From the NCBI RefSeq assembly GCF_027913215.1, contig NZ_CP115784.1, positions 1,550,001-1,614,000 of the forward strand: DNA of 64,000 nt. Direction: 5' to 3'. Position numbers and translations under genes: made by a program. The DNA is from Paracoccus aerodenitrificans (lineage in GTDB: Bacteria; Pseudomonadota; Alphaproteobacteria; Rhodobacterales; Rhodobacteraceae). Below the pieces are notes generated by a model. That model was not told where the DNA came from. It did not search any database and worked only from the letters and a program-made list of their open reading frames with translations. Positions 36,210 to 44,622 of the stretch are shown here, piece by piece (positions within the stretch are counted from its first letter, which is position 1; each line of letters opens with the position of its first letter).

Positions 36210-36998
36210 ATGACGCATCACGGTGTTGAACTTTCCACGAAGGATGTCGCCCGCTTCGGTGACGATCCTTCGAGCGCCTTCGCCGCCAACCTTCAGGCGG
36301 TTAAGGCGCGTATAGAGGCCGCGAGCTTTCGCAGCGGACGCGAGCCGGAAGATGTTCGCCTGCTGCCCGTCACCAAGACGGTTCCCGCCCATATCCTGCG
36401 CCTCGCATATGCGGCGGGCATCAGCGACTTTGGAGAAAACAAGTTGCAGGAGGCCAGAGACAAGCAGGCGATCCTTGCTGATCTGGACATCCGCTGGAGC
36501 ATCATCGGTCATCTCCAGACCAACAAGGTGAAATATCTGGTTCGCTTCGCTTCGGAGTTCCATGCACTCGACAGCATCCGTCTGGCGGAGGAACTGAATC
36601 GCCGCCTGGAAGTCGAGGGGCGCGATCTCGACGTATTCGTTCAGGTGAACACGTCGGGAGAGGCAAGCAAATATGGACTGCACCCGGATGAGCTGGTGCC
36701 ATTCGTCAGGCGGTTGCCGGACTATCCCCGGCTGAAGCCGCAAGGACTGATGACGCTCGCCATTCTGAGCGGCGAGGCTGAACGGGTGCGAGCCTGCTTC
36801 AAATTGCTGCGCAGCTTGCGGGACCGGGCCGTCTCGGTTCATGACGGCCTGACGCGGCTGTCCATGGGCATGTCCGGTGACTTCGAGATCGCCATCGAGG
36901 AAGGCGCGGACGTCGTGCGGGTCGGGCAAGCCATCTTTGGCGCCCGCCCCACTCCGGACGGGCACTATTGGCCCGGGCTGGTCCCGGAAAGCCCTTAG
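36210..36998 (+). CDS. YggS/PLPBP-type PLP homeostasis protein
   Basis: 262 residues, TIM-barrel fold of the alanine racemase N-terminal type, single domain. The PLP lysine is in LLPVTKTVPA near residue 56, followed by GISDFGENKLQEARDK, IIGHLQTNKVKYLVRFA, MGMSGDFEIAIEEGADVVRVGQAIFG, all canonical. These proteins buffer PLP and affect B6 and amino acid balance rather than catalysing a known reaction. ATG 36210 is 28 bp after the glyA stop; there is no terminator between, so the two are likely one transcript. Confidence 0.9.
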   Translation: MTHHGVELSTKDVARFGDDPSSAFAANLQAVKARIEAASFRSGREPEDVRLLPVTKTVPAHILRLAYAAGISDFGENKLQEARDKQAILADLDIRWSIIGHLQTNKVKYLVRFASEFHALDSIRLAEELNRRLEVEGRDLDVFVQVNTSGEASKYGLHPDELVPFVRRLPDYPRLKPQGLMTLAILSGEAERVRACFKLLRSLRDRAVSVHDGLTRLSMGMSGDFEIAIEEGADVVRVGQAIFGARPTPDGHYWPGLVPESP

Positions 36999-37208
36999 CC
37001 AGTTGACGCAGAAAAGTGACGACATGCCGCCGTGCTGCGGGCGTGTTCGCAACAACGCTGCTCTCATCTCGCTCGACGTGCGTGCAAGCGGCGTCAAAGA
37101 GCTACCGGGCCTATGAGTCGAACGGTATTGGGGGAGCGACGTTGTGATAAAGCCCCTTTCGGGTTCCAAAACAGTCCCCTTCTTCTGGTTGCAGTTGTTC
37201 GCGCCCAA

Positions 37209-37688
37209 TCAGATCTTCTCGATGCCAAGGAGGTATTCCTTGGCTGCGAGTCCGCCCGCGAAGCCGGTGAGCGAGCCGCCTTTGCCGATGACGCGATGGC
37301 AAGGAGCTACGATCGAGATCGGGTTTTTTCCGTTCGCGGCGCCGACAGCGCGACAGGCACTCGGCCTGCCAATAGCGACAGCGATCTCGCTATAGGTCCG
37401 GGTTTGCCCGAATGGGATCTTCAGGAGTTCGGACCATACCTGCTTTTGAAAGGACGTGCCCGAAAATTCGAGCGGCAGATCAAACGTTTTCCGCGCGCCT
37501 GCGAAATACTCGGCGAGCTGGCGCTCGGTTTCTAAAAGGACGGGGTGGAAGGCGTCTTCGACTAGGGACGCCAGACGCACACGCTTCGGATCGTCGTTTT
37601 CCCAAAGGATCGCGGCTAGTGCAGCGTCCGTGGCGGCTAGTTTGAGCCGGCCCACTGGCGTCACGACCGACTTGAATGAATAGGTCAT
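37209..37688 (-). CDS. ogt: O6-methylguanine-DNA methyltransferase
   Basis: 159 residues; direct repair of alkylated guanine by suicidal transfer to cysteine. The active-site PCHRVIGKGGSLTGFAGG (Cys near 128) and the helix-turn-helix VWSELLKIPFGQTRTYSEIA are intact. Single-domain Ogt type without the Ada N-terminal part. Last gene of the minus-strand cargo cluster, separated from the AhpD-like gene by a decayed LysR fragment. 36999-37208 holds no supported gene. Confidence 0.92.
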   Translation of the reverse strand: MTYSFKSVVTPVGRLKLAATDAALAAILWENDDPKRVRLASLVEDAFHPVLLETERQLAEYFAGARKTFDLPLEFSGTSFQKQVWSELLKIPFGQTRTYSEIAVAIGRPSACRAVGAANGKNPISIVAPCHRVIGKGGSLTGFAGGLAAKEYLLGIEKI

Positions 37689-37724
37689 GTGCGTTCTCCC
37701 GATGGCTATTTTGGGTGGTGATGT

Positions 37725-37907
37725 GCGGATGATCGGCTTGTCGCGTCATTTGCGGGCGTCTCGCATGAAGGCGAAGCCTATTGGCTCGTCTATTGGCCGT
37801 CGCAGCGCTGCGCCTTGACGATTACCCGGTTCCGTCAATGGATGCTGGCTGCCTTCGGGAGCTGGCCTGTCGAACCCGCGGATACCGCCAGGTCCAGTGC
37901 GCGATGA
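37725..37907 (+). pseudogene. C-terminal remnant of a LysR/GcvA-like regulator
   Basis: One frame reads through 60 codons with no start, beginning after an in-frame stop: ...VSHEGEAYWLVYWPSQ, then TRFRQWMLAAFG, ending with TGA at 37905-37907. GEAYWLVY...FRxWL is the typical end of the effector domain of GcvA-type LysR proteins. It lies between ogt and the AhpD-like gene on the opposite strand. It is the scar of a regulator lost during island rearrangement. Confidence 0.65.
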
Positions 37908-37919
37908 GGCGTTTTCGTC

Positions 37920-38357
37920 TTAGCGGTGAACGAGCCGCGAACTGACAGCTATCCGGTTCCAAATGTTGATGGTGCCGATCGCGACGATAAGCTGTGCGAT
38001 CTGTTCCTCGGAGAAGTGCGCGCGCAGGGCTTCATAGGCGCTGTCAGATGCGCCGGTTTGCGCGATCAGCGTCAGACTTTCGGTCCATTCCAGCACGGCG
38101 CGCTCGCGATCGTCGAACAGCGGAGATTCACGCCAGACGGAAACGAGATGCAGCTTTTGGGCCGGTATCCCATCGGCAAGCGATTCCTTGACGTGCATAT
38201 CGACGCAATAGGCACATCCGTTGATCTGCGATGCCCTCAGCTTGATGAGGTGGAGCAGATCAAGGTCGATGCCGGATTGTTTGACCTTCGTGTCGAGCGC
38301 GAGCACGGCAGCATAAAGGTCCGGTGTGATCTGGGATACGTTCAGTCGTTGCTTCAA
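37920..38357 (-). CDS. AhpD-like carboxymuconolactone decarboxylase-family protein
   Basis: 145 residues. The CAYCVDMH motif (Cys near 48 and 51, with His three residues later) is the redox CxxC...H signature of AhpD-type proteins, and the SVWRESPLFDDRERAVLEWTE segment is characteristic of this branch. Probable peroxidase-type reductase or thiol-dependent detoxification protein; not a decarboxylase. Such genes are frequent neighbours of MocR regulators. Part of the minus-strand cluster running from 42064. Confidence 0.85.
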   Translation of the reverse strand: MKQRLNVSQITPDLYAAVLALDTKVKQSGIDLDLLHLIKLRASQINGCAYCVDMHVKESLADGIPAQKLHLVSVWRESPLFDDRERAVLEWTESLTLIAQTGASDSAYEALRAHFSEEQIAQLIVAIGTINIWNRIAVSSRLVHR

Positions 38358-38419
38358 AGTAACGTCCTTCTTGTGGGTAGCGCCGCAACCTATGCTTTTG
38401 AATGGCTTCGATTGGGCAG

Positions 38420-38872
38420 TTAGTGCTGGAGCCGCATCCGATAGCGAACGAAATCGTCGGCTTCGACGAATTCGTCGTAGAGGCGTCGGGCGGGATTATT
38501 CTCCCGCGTATGCCAATACAGGGTTGACCAGCCCTGCGCCGTGCCGCGATCGACCAGATCCCGTATCAACGTCCTGCCGATGCCTTGGCCACGGCTTGCC
38601 GGATCGACAAAGAGGTCTTCAAGATAGCAGATCGGGCCGGCTACCCATGTTCCTTCATGCAGAACGCTGAGGCTAAACCCTACGGGGGTGTCACCGATCA
38701 GGGCAATGCGACCGAGGAGAGGTGAAGCGGGATCGAGCGTGCGTTGCCAGGTTCGAGACGTAATCTCGGGGGCAACGCTTGTTTCATAAAAGCTGTTATA
38801 TCCGTCCCAAAGACCGCGCCAATCAGCTTCGTCGGAAGGCCGCATATCTCGAACGCTGATCGTCTCGCTCAT
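38420..38872 (-). CDS. GNAT-family N-acetyltransferase
   Basis: 150 residues. Acetyl-CoA site YLEDLFVDPASRGQGIGRTLI (motif A, about 75-95) and the NPARRLYDEF segment near the end are intact. The substrate is unknown. ATG 38872 overlaps the DUF1272 stop by four bases. It is a paralogue of the broken copy at 39142-39616: both share the GY(N/A)(S/T)FY and LEDLFVDP/LDDLFVDP patterns. Confidence 0.88.
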   Translation of the reverse strand: MSETISVRDMRPSDEADWRGLWDGYNSFYETSVAPEITSRTWQRTLDPASPLLGRIALIGDTPVGFSLSVLHEGTWVAGPICYLEDLFVDPASRGQGIGRTLIRDLVDRGTAQGWSTLYWHTRENNPARRLYDEFVEADDFVRYRMRLQH

Positions 38873-39132
38873 CTCGGAGGCCCCTCTTGTTTCTCTTCGC
38901 GGCATTTTGCGTTCAAGACGCGGTTAGTCGATGCCGGATGTTTCAGGAGCAACGCCGATGGTCGGATCGGACGTGGGACGAGATTGCCGCCGCAGTTGAG
39001 GCAATTTCCACCGGGAAACGACTCGGCGCACGTCGCGCAGTAGGTGCATTCGAAGGTGCAGATGCGGGCATCTTCGCTCTCTGGCGGTAGGTCGCGGTCG
39101 CAGCATTCGCAGTTCGGGCGCAGTTCAAGCAT
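38869..39132 (-). CDS. DUF1272 cysteine-rich protein
   Basis: 87 residues. The first 55 carry LRPNCECCDRDLPPESEDARICTFECTYC...CLNCGG, nine or so cysteines in CxxC pairs, a zinc-binding DUF1272 pattern; the tail is basic and variable. The function of the family is unknown. It lies between two GNAT genes and overlaps the downstream one by four bases. Confidence 0.85.
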   Translation of the reverse strand: MLELRPNCECCDRDLPPESEDARICTFECTYCATCAESFPGGNCLNCGGNLVPRPIRPSALLLKHPASTNRVLNAKCREEKQEGPPR

Positions 39133-39141
39133 GGTGCCTCC

Positions 39142-39616
39142 TCACGGCTTCAGTTCATATGTGACCCAATGGGTCGCTTCGGCGACGTCATCATCAAAGT
39201 CGCCGTGCCGTCGCGTTGTCGGTCGCTGTGATCCAGCGGATCGATGGCCAGCCGCGCTCGCGGGCGATCGTGGCCAGATGCTCGATGAGCTGGCGTCCAA
39301 CACCGCGACCGCGCTGATCGGGGTCAACGAACAGATCGTCCAGAAACCCCGCGTTGTTGCCCTGCAACGGTTTAGGTTGTGGCCGGTAATGCGCAAGGCC
39401 GACAAGCTTGCCGTCAGGGGCGACAGCGACCAGCCCTTCCAACGGGTGCGCGGGATCATGCAACCATGCCCAGGTCTGATCCAGAATGGCGTGGGTGATG
39501 TCGCGTTTGTAGAACGTCGCGTAACCGCGATAGAGCGGGCGCCAGGCGGCCGCATCTTCGGGCAAGACAAGCCGAATATTGATGTCTGTCATCTTCATCG
39601 CATTGGTGGTCGTCAT
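39142..39616 (-). pseudogene. GNAT-family N-acetyltransferase interrupted by a frameshift
   Basis: The N-terminal frame runs from about ATG 39616 through FLDDLFVDPDQRGRGVGRQLI to ATARRL and then stops at 39194. The expected end, DDVAEATHWVTYELKP, continues in another frame to 39142. Comparison with the neighbouring GNAT (ARRLYDEF) suggests that CTT-TAT became CTT-TGA through one extra base near 39196-39200. Either a recent null allele or a sequencing error. Confidence 0.7.
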
Positions 39617-39629
39617 AGTCTCTGGCCCC

Positions 39630-40478
39630 TTACCGTTTCTCGCGATCAGTCGTTGCATCGTCGGTCATGAATTTGGAAATGACCGCACCGGGAAGCGCAT
39701 CGGCCGCGTAGGTGAAGGTGCCAGACTTCCGCACCTCTTCGGCAGCCCGCATCAGTCCGCCGAAGGCGGCGCGCGCCATCGAGCCACCCACGCTGATACG
39801 GCGAACACCCGCATCCTGAAGCTCGGCCACGGAATAGACCGGCCCCTTGAGACCCATGACCACATTCACCGGCTTGTCGACCGCGCGGCAAACGGTCCTG
39901 ATCGCGTCGATGTCTGGCAGACCCGGCGCGTAGAGCACGTCCGCGCCGGCCTCGGAAAACGCCTGTAGCCGTCGGATCGTGTCGTCCAGGCTGTCGCGGC
40001 CATAAAGGTGGTTTTCGGCTCTAGCCGTCAGCACGAAGGGCAGACTGCGCGCGGCCTCGGCGGCCGCCCGAACACGATCGACAGCATGGGCGAACTCATA
40101 GATCGGCTGATCGGAGTTGCCGGTCGCATCCTCGATCGAGCCGCCGACCAGTCCTGCCAAATTCGCCATGCGAATGGTCTCGGCACAGGTGTCGGCGTCT
40201 GCGCCGAACCCGTCTCCCAAGTCGGCCGAGACGGGCAAGTGGGTAGCACCAACGATTTCGGCGGCGTTCGCCAGTATCTCATCCCGGCCGAGGCCAGTCA
40301 GCGAGTCGCGCCGCCCCTTGGAGAAGGCATATCCCGCGCTCGTGGTGGCCAGCGCTTCGAAGCCGAGACTGGTCAGGAGCCGTGTCGAGCCAGCGTCCCA
40401 GGGGTTCGGAATGACAAAGGCCTCTTCGCGTTCATGCAAGGCCCTGAAGCGCTCGTATTTTTGTTGCTGGTCCGACAT
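39630..40478 (-). CDS. Isocitrate lyase/PEP mutase-superfamily enzyme
   Basis: 282 residues, a single alpha/beta barrel. FVIPNPWDAGSTRLLTSLGFEALATTSAG at the start, SADLGDGFGADADTCAETI and GGSIEDATG (metal/substrate region) are typical of the short PEP-mutase-like oxaloacetate or acylpyruvate hydrolase group. The reaction cannot be fixed from motifs. Twelve bases separate it from the upstream EamA gene, so it is cotranscribed. Confidence 0.87.
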   Translation of the reverse strand: MSDQQQKYERFRALHEREEAFVIPNPWDAGSTRLLTSLGFEALATTSAGYAFSKGRRDSLTGLGRDEILANAAEIVGATHLPVSADLGDGFGADADTCAETIRMANLAGLVGGSIEDATGNSDQPIYEFAHAVDRVRAAAEAARSLPFVLTARAENHLYGRDSLDDTIRRLQAFSEAGADVLYAPGLPDIDAIRTVCRAVDKPVNVVMGLKGPVYSVAELQDAGVRRISVGGSMARAAFGGLMRAAEEVRKSGTFTYAADALPGAVISKFMTDDATTDREKR

Positions 40479-40490
40479 GGTGTTTCCTCC

Positions 40491-41399
40491 TTATGTCTGC
40501 ATGGGCTGGGCGGGCGCTCTCAAGGCGATCACGGCGGCGATCAGGATCAGAGCAAAGCCGATGAGGTCGGCCGGCGTTGGACGCTCACCGAGAACGATTG
40601 CCGAAGCGATCACGCCGAAAACCGGAACGAGAAGCGTTCCAAGACCTGCGGTGCCTGCCGGGAGCCGGTCGAGCACCTTGAACCAGAGTGGATAGGCGAC
40701 GGCGGTTCCGGCCACGACTCCATAGAGCAGCCCGAACCAGGGCAGCACACCGACAGGGCCATCGACACCAAGGCCGGTGAACATCATCCCGATGATGGAA
40801 ACCAGAGCGCCAGCGAGAAGCTGATAGATCGCCACCGCAAGTGGGTGTGCGGGAACGCGCGCCCACTTCAGATAGACAATGCCTATTGCCCAACAGATTG
40901 CCGATCCGATCGCGGCGAGCGCGCCGAGCGAAACACCGGCCTGGACCAATGGCCAAAGCAGCACGAGCAACCCGCCCGCACAAAGCGCCAGGGAGATCAT
41001 GCGTGCGGTCGTCAGAGATTCTTTGAGGAACACGCGGGCGGCGAGCGCCACCCATATCGGCATGGTGTAGGCACAAATGGCGGCACGCCCGGTCGAGGTG
41101 TAAAGGATGGCTATGGCCGAGAGAGCACCAAAGCCCCCACAGGCAAACAGCCCGGACACGATGAGATGCACACGATCGCTGACCTTGCGCACGCGCAAGC
41201 TCGCGCCAATCATGGGCGCAAGCATAGCTAGCAGCCCTGCGCCGGCTACGAAGGATAGAGTGCGGAAAGTCCAAGGCGAAAATGCACGCAGGCCAAAGTT
41301 GGTCGCGATGTAATTTACGCCCCAGAGGAACGCGACCAGAAGCAAAGCAGCTCTGGCCGCGAATGGCTCCGTGTTTTGCCCATAGGGTGCAGTTGTCAC
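40491..41399 (-). CDS. EamA/DMT-family transporter
   Basis: 302 residues, ten hydrophobic segments in two EamA repeats (LLLVAFLWGVNYIATNFGLR and LAAIGSAICWAIGIVYLKWA), with the closing motif GERPTPADLIGFALIL. Probable amino acid or metabolite exporter; the substrate is unknown. GTG 41399 follows the GNAT stop by two bases; the frame continues upstream to 41498 inside the GNAT gene, which is not credible coding. Confidence 0.85.
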   Translation of the reverse strand: MTTAPYGQNTEPFAARAALLLVAFLWGVNYIATNFGLRAFSPWTFRTLSFVAGAGLLAMLAPMIGASLRVRKVSDRVHLIVSGLFACGGFGALSAIAILYTSTGRAAICAYTMPIWVALAARVFLKESLTTARMISLALCAGGLLVLLWPLVQAGVSLGALAAIGSAICWAIGIVYLKWARVPAHPLAVAIYQLLAGALVSIIGMMFTGLGVDGPVGVLPWFGLLYGVVAGTAVAYPLWFKVLDRLPAGTAGLGTLLVPVFGVIASAIVLGERPTPADLIGFALILIAAVIALRAPAQPMQT

Positions 41400-41401
41400 G
41401 C

Positions 41402-42064
41402 TCACTGATCGAACGCCAGCTTGTCGAGTTGCTGCCCTGAGCTGTCGAAGTTGTCGGCCTTCAACCAGCGTTCGTAACCGGCGCGCAGGCGCGGCCAATC
41501 GCTATCAATGATCGAGAACCAGGCGGTGTCGCGGTTCAAGCCCTTGACGACCATGTGCTGCCGGAAAATGCCCTCGAAGCTGAAGCCAAAGCGCTCGGCT
41601 GCGCGTTTAGAGGGAAGATTGGCGTTGTCGCACTTCCACTCGAAGCGGCGGTATCCCAGGCCAAAGGCATAGTCCGCGAACAGAAACAGCGCCTCCGTAG
41701 CTATCCGCGTCCGGGTGATCGCCGGTCCCCACATGATGTTGCCGACCTCGATCACGCCGTGGACGGTATCAACCCGCATCAAAGCCTGACGGCCTTCGGC
41801 TCTGCCGGTCGCCTTGTCGATGACGGCAAAGAATAGAGGGTCTGTGCTGGCCTCCGCTTTCTCGGCCCAGGACTGAATTTCAGCAAAGTCGTTGGGAGCT
41901 TTGTCAAAAAGATACCTGAACCGATCTTCAGCGCCCGAGGCAGATGCAGCCTCGAACAAAGACTGCGCGTGTAGATCCACGCTGAGCGGCTCCAGCCGTG
42001 TGTAGGCTCCCTCCAGTATTCTACGCTCCGGTTTTGGAGCACCTTTCCAATTGCCGAGTTCCAC
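41402..42064 (-). CDS. GNAT-family acetyltransferase (RimJ/RimL-like)
   Basis: 220 residues. LEPLSVDLHAQSLFEAA, GNIMWGPAITRTRIATEALFLFADYAF and FEWKCDNANLPSKRAAERFGFSFEGIFRQHMVVKGLNRDTAWFS follow the RimJ/RimL pattern of N-terminal or small-molecule acetyltransferases. First gene of the minus-strand cluster GNAT-EamA-PEPM-GNAT-DUF1272-GNAT-AhpD. An operator-like inverted repeat lies 21 bp upstream. Confidence 0.88.
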   Translation of the reverse strand: MELGNWKGAPKPERRILEGAYTRLEPLSVDLHAQSLFEAASASGAEDRFRYLFDKAPNDFAEIQSWAEKAEASTDPLFFAVIDKATGRAEGRQALMRVDTVHGVIEVGNIMWGPAITRTRIATEALFLFADYAFGLGYRRFEWKCDNANLPSKRAAERFGFSFEGIFRQHMVVKGLNRDTAWFSIIDSDWPRLRAGYERWLKADNFDSSGQQLDKLAFDQ

Positions 42065-42084
42065 GAAGACACCATCCAGAATCT

Positions 42085-42101
42085 GACGGAACTATTCCGT
42101 C
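42085..42101. promoter_or_regulatory. Inverted repeat before the cargo cluster
   Basis: GACGGAA-CTA-TTCCGTC, a perfect 7-bp dyad, 21 bp upstream of the first gene (ATG 42064). Operator-like. The remainder of 42065-42245 has no gene and marks the cargo/backbone junction. Confidence 0.45.
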
Positions 42102-42245
42102 GTTGAGTTTGTGGGCCAGCAATTGCATAAATATGGCCGGTTGTTCCCATCCACTTCAGCGCCAATGAGCAGGCCAATTGGAAGGCATTGGTTGCAAATT
42201 GGCAGGAATATTTGGAGGGACTGCCAAGCTTTGGAGCGCTGATTC

Positions 42246-44309
42246 CTACAGCGATAGCCCCCGCTGTTTGCCAAGCTGCCACGAAACCGATCCGCCCTGC
42301 ACGATGCCCGCGACCTCGCGGCCGAGCTGGCGGTCGATCACCGGGCGCCATGGGACAAGGGTAAACTCGTGGCTCTGTTCAACCACCGCGAACTTGCCGC
42401 TGGATAGTTGGACGGTGCCGGTGAACTTGCCGCCGATCTTCTCGCCATCCGCCGCCGCCCGAAATGGCAGCGCCTTGCTCTCGGCCATCTCCGCGCCGAC
42501 GCGGGAGACTTCACGCTCGCGCAGCGTGGCGAGAAGGCTGCGCCGGTAGAAGATACGACCATCCCGCGCTCGGGTGGCGTCACCCTGTTCGATATGATGT
42601 TCGCGGCGTTGATCCATCGCCTCGCGCACCTGTTGCCCGAATCCGGCCGGAGCGAGGTCCGATGCGTCGGGTGTAACCAGCCGCCGGTCGAGCCAGGTCG
42701 CGCCATCCGAACCGATCTGGCTTTCCAAATTGAAGGTCGAAATGACACGGATGCTGGCCTGCCGGTTCCGGCCTGCATCATAGGCGGCGGCGCGGCTCTC
42801 GAAATCTTCGGGGATGCGCCAATGGTCTGCGTCGATCCGCTCGACGATCCCGGCGCGGCGCAAAGCCTCCAGTCGCCGGACATGAGAATCGACGAAGCCC
42901 TCATAATCGCCGCCCGGAACACGGCCCTCGAACTTCGCTTGCTCCAGATGGCGGCTCGGCCGATAGGTGCCGTCTTCGGCGACGGCGGCAATGGCGCGGT
43001 CGGACGGACGTTGCGCCGTGTCGGCGGGGCCGATCTCGATGATGCTGCCGATGCGGGCGTCCTCGACGCGGGCCGGGTCGATGCCCGGAACATGATGCGT
43101 CCGGCCGTCGATCCCATCCACCACAAGGGTCAGGTTCTCGCCCATCTCGTCGGTGAGATACTTGTCCACGACGCGGCCGACGATGGGCGTCTCGGGCGCG
43201 GCATCATGGAGCTGGAAGGTCATCGGATCGCGCTCCAGCCCATCGGCATTCAGCGCCTTGTGCATATTGCGGATGATGTCTCCGCGCTCGCCCAGCTCGC
43301 GCAAGGTCGGCTCCATCCGCTCGCTCAATTCCCAGACGCCAGGCGCGTGTTCTGTGGCGAGGCCCATCTGCTCCAGCTTGCCCAGACGACGCAGGCGCAG
43401 CGTCCGGTCGAACTGGCGACGTGGATTGTCGGGTTCATGGCGCAGGTCGATGAATCGTTCGTCGGCTTCCTCGGTCATCGCCCTGTCGATGCGGGTGAAG
43501 CGGTCCTGATCTACCTCAGCGGACAACTTGCGGGTCTGCTCGATCTCGGTGACGGGGCCAAGCTCCAGCGTGGTCAACTCGCTGGCCCGCTCGCGAATCC
43601 CATTGGCGAGATAGTCGCCGTTGATGACAAGATTCTCGCCCAGGTCGTCCTTGCCTCGGACGATAACATGAACATGGGGATGGCCGGTGTTGTAGTGATT
43701 GACGGCGACCCAATCGAGGTTGGTGCCGAGGTCGATTTCGATATGGCGCATGAGGTCGCGGGTGTGTGCTGTCAGGTCGGTCAGGTCCGCGCCGTCTTCC
43801 GGCGAGACGATGAACCGGAACTGGTGGCGATCGTCCTTGCCGCGATCGAGGAAGGCGTCGCCATCGGCGCGGTCCTCGTTGGCGGAATAGAGCTGGCCGC
43901 GCTCGCCATCGCGCGAGGTTCCGTCGCGCTGGATATAGCGCAGATGGGCCGCCGCCTTGCCGTTCTTTCCTGCCTGCTGGACGTAGCGGGTTTTCACGAC
44001 GACACGGCGCACTCCCGGCGTGCTGTGCTTCCATCCACCCGACAAGGTGCGCGAGCGGACGAAGGACGCGCCGCGTCCACGCTTCAGGCCCGGCCCGCTG
44101 CTCGCCCGCGATGCCTTGCCGCCCTTGGTGGCGGCTGACGATCTGGAGCGTGGCGAGGATGATGCGGATGACCGCGACGGGCTGTTGCTGTGCTGGCGCG
44201 CGAGCTTCTTTGCCTGCGTCAGAAAGCTCTTGGCCTTGCCGAGCTTGGGGGCATCGGCGCGGATGCGGCCGGGCTTCGGCCGGAAGCGGTTCTCGTCGTC
44301 GGCGCTCAT
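42246..44309 (-). CDS. VirD2-like relaxase (DUF3363), RlxS-type
   Basis: 687 residues; nicks the ICE origin and is carried into the recipient. After a basic, Ser/Arg-rich region (25-75) comes VVVKTRYVQQ...AAHLRYIQRDG, likely the Tyr-bearing part, and the metal-binding histidine triad TGHPHVHVIVRGKD near residue 208. The DUF3363 part fills the C-terminal half (GRVVDKYLTDEMGENLTLVVDGIDGR onward). ATG 44309 has GGAGG upstream; a longer frame to 44633 is not supported. Last gene of the run that begins with the excisionase-like gene. Confidence 0.9.
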   Translation of the reverse strand: MSADDENRFRPKPGRIRADAPKLGKAKSFLTQAKKLARQHSNSPSRSSASSSPRSRSSAATKGGKASRASSGPGLKRGRGASFVRSRTLSGGWKHSTPGVRRVVVKTRYVQQAGKNGKAAAHLRYIQRDGTSRDGERGQLYSANEDRADGDAFLDRGKDDRHQFRFIVSPEDGADLTDLTAHTRDLMRHIEIDLGTNLDWVAVNHYNTGHPHVHVIVRGKDDLGENLVINGDYLANGIRERASELTTLELGPVTEIEQTRKLSAEVDQDRFTRIDRAMTEEADERFIDLRHEPDNPRRQFDRTLRLRRLGKLEQMGLATEHAPGVWELSERMEPTLRELGERGDIIRNMHKALNADGLERDPMTFQLHDAAPETPIVGRVVDKYLTDEMGENLTLVVDGIDGRTHHVPGIDPARVEDARIGSIIEIGPADTAQRPSDRAIAAVAEDGTYRPSRHLEQAKFEGRVPGGDYEGFVDSHVRRLEALRRAGIVERIDADHWRIPEDFESRAAAYDAGRNRQASIRVISTFNLESQIGSDGATWLDRRLVTPDASDLAPAGFGQQVREAMDQRREHHIEQGDATRARDGRIFYRRSLLATLREREVSRVGAEMAESKALPFRAAADGEKIGGKFTGTVQLSSGKFAVVEQSHEFTLVPWRPVIDRQLGREVAGIVQGGSVSWQLGKQRGLSL

Positions 44310-44622
44310 GGACGCGCCTCCGGCCAAAATCGGGGGAAATCGGGCGTTCGGCGGCCATGGTGCCGGTCGAAACCCAGCAAAGCCAAGACTTTGCGCGAAA
44401 TCGCGGCTCGCGCCGTCCAAAAACAGGGTGCCGGTAGCGGCTCCCCTAACCAGTGTGCAGACAACAACAATTTCAGAAATCCGGCCAGCGTAGTGCCGGT
44501 TTCCTTTATCTTGCCCTCCCTTCCTGCTTTCTCTTCTGCCCCTCCTGCCGGGATTCCAGACAGGAAGAACCCTGCCTGGCTGAACACCGGAACGGATCGC
44601 GCCGAACGCGGGAACACGCCTC
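44310..44622. other. Gap upstream of the relaxase; possible oriT
   Basis: 313 bases with no supported gene, directly before the relaxase start. A GCAAAG-CCAAGA-CTTTGC inverted repeat (44377-44394) and CGCGAAATCGCG-type repeats just after it are present. oriT often lies beside the relaxase, but no nick consensus was identified. Confidence 0.3.

Noticed and set aside
36132..37208. Minus-strand 358-codon frame opposite yggS
   Set aside because: Antisense to a clear YggS gene, no family resemblance and no ribosome site.
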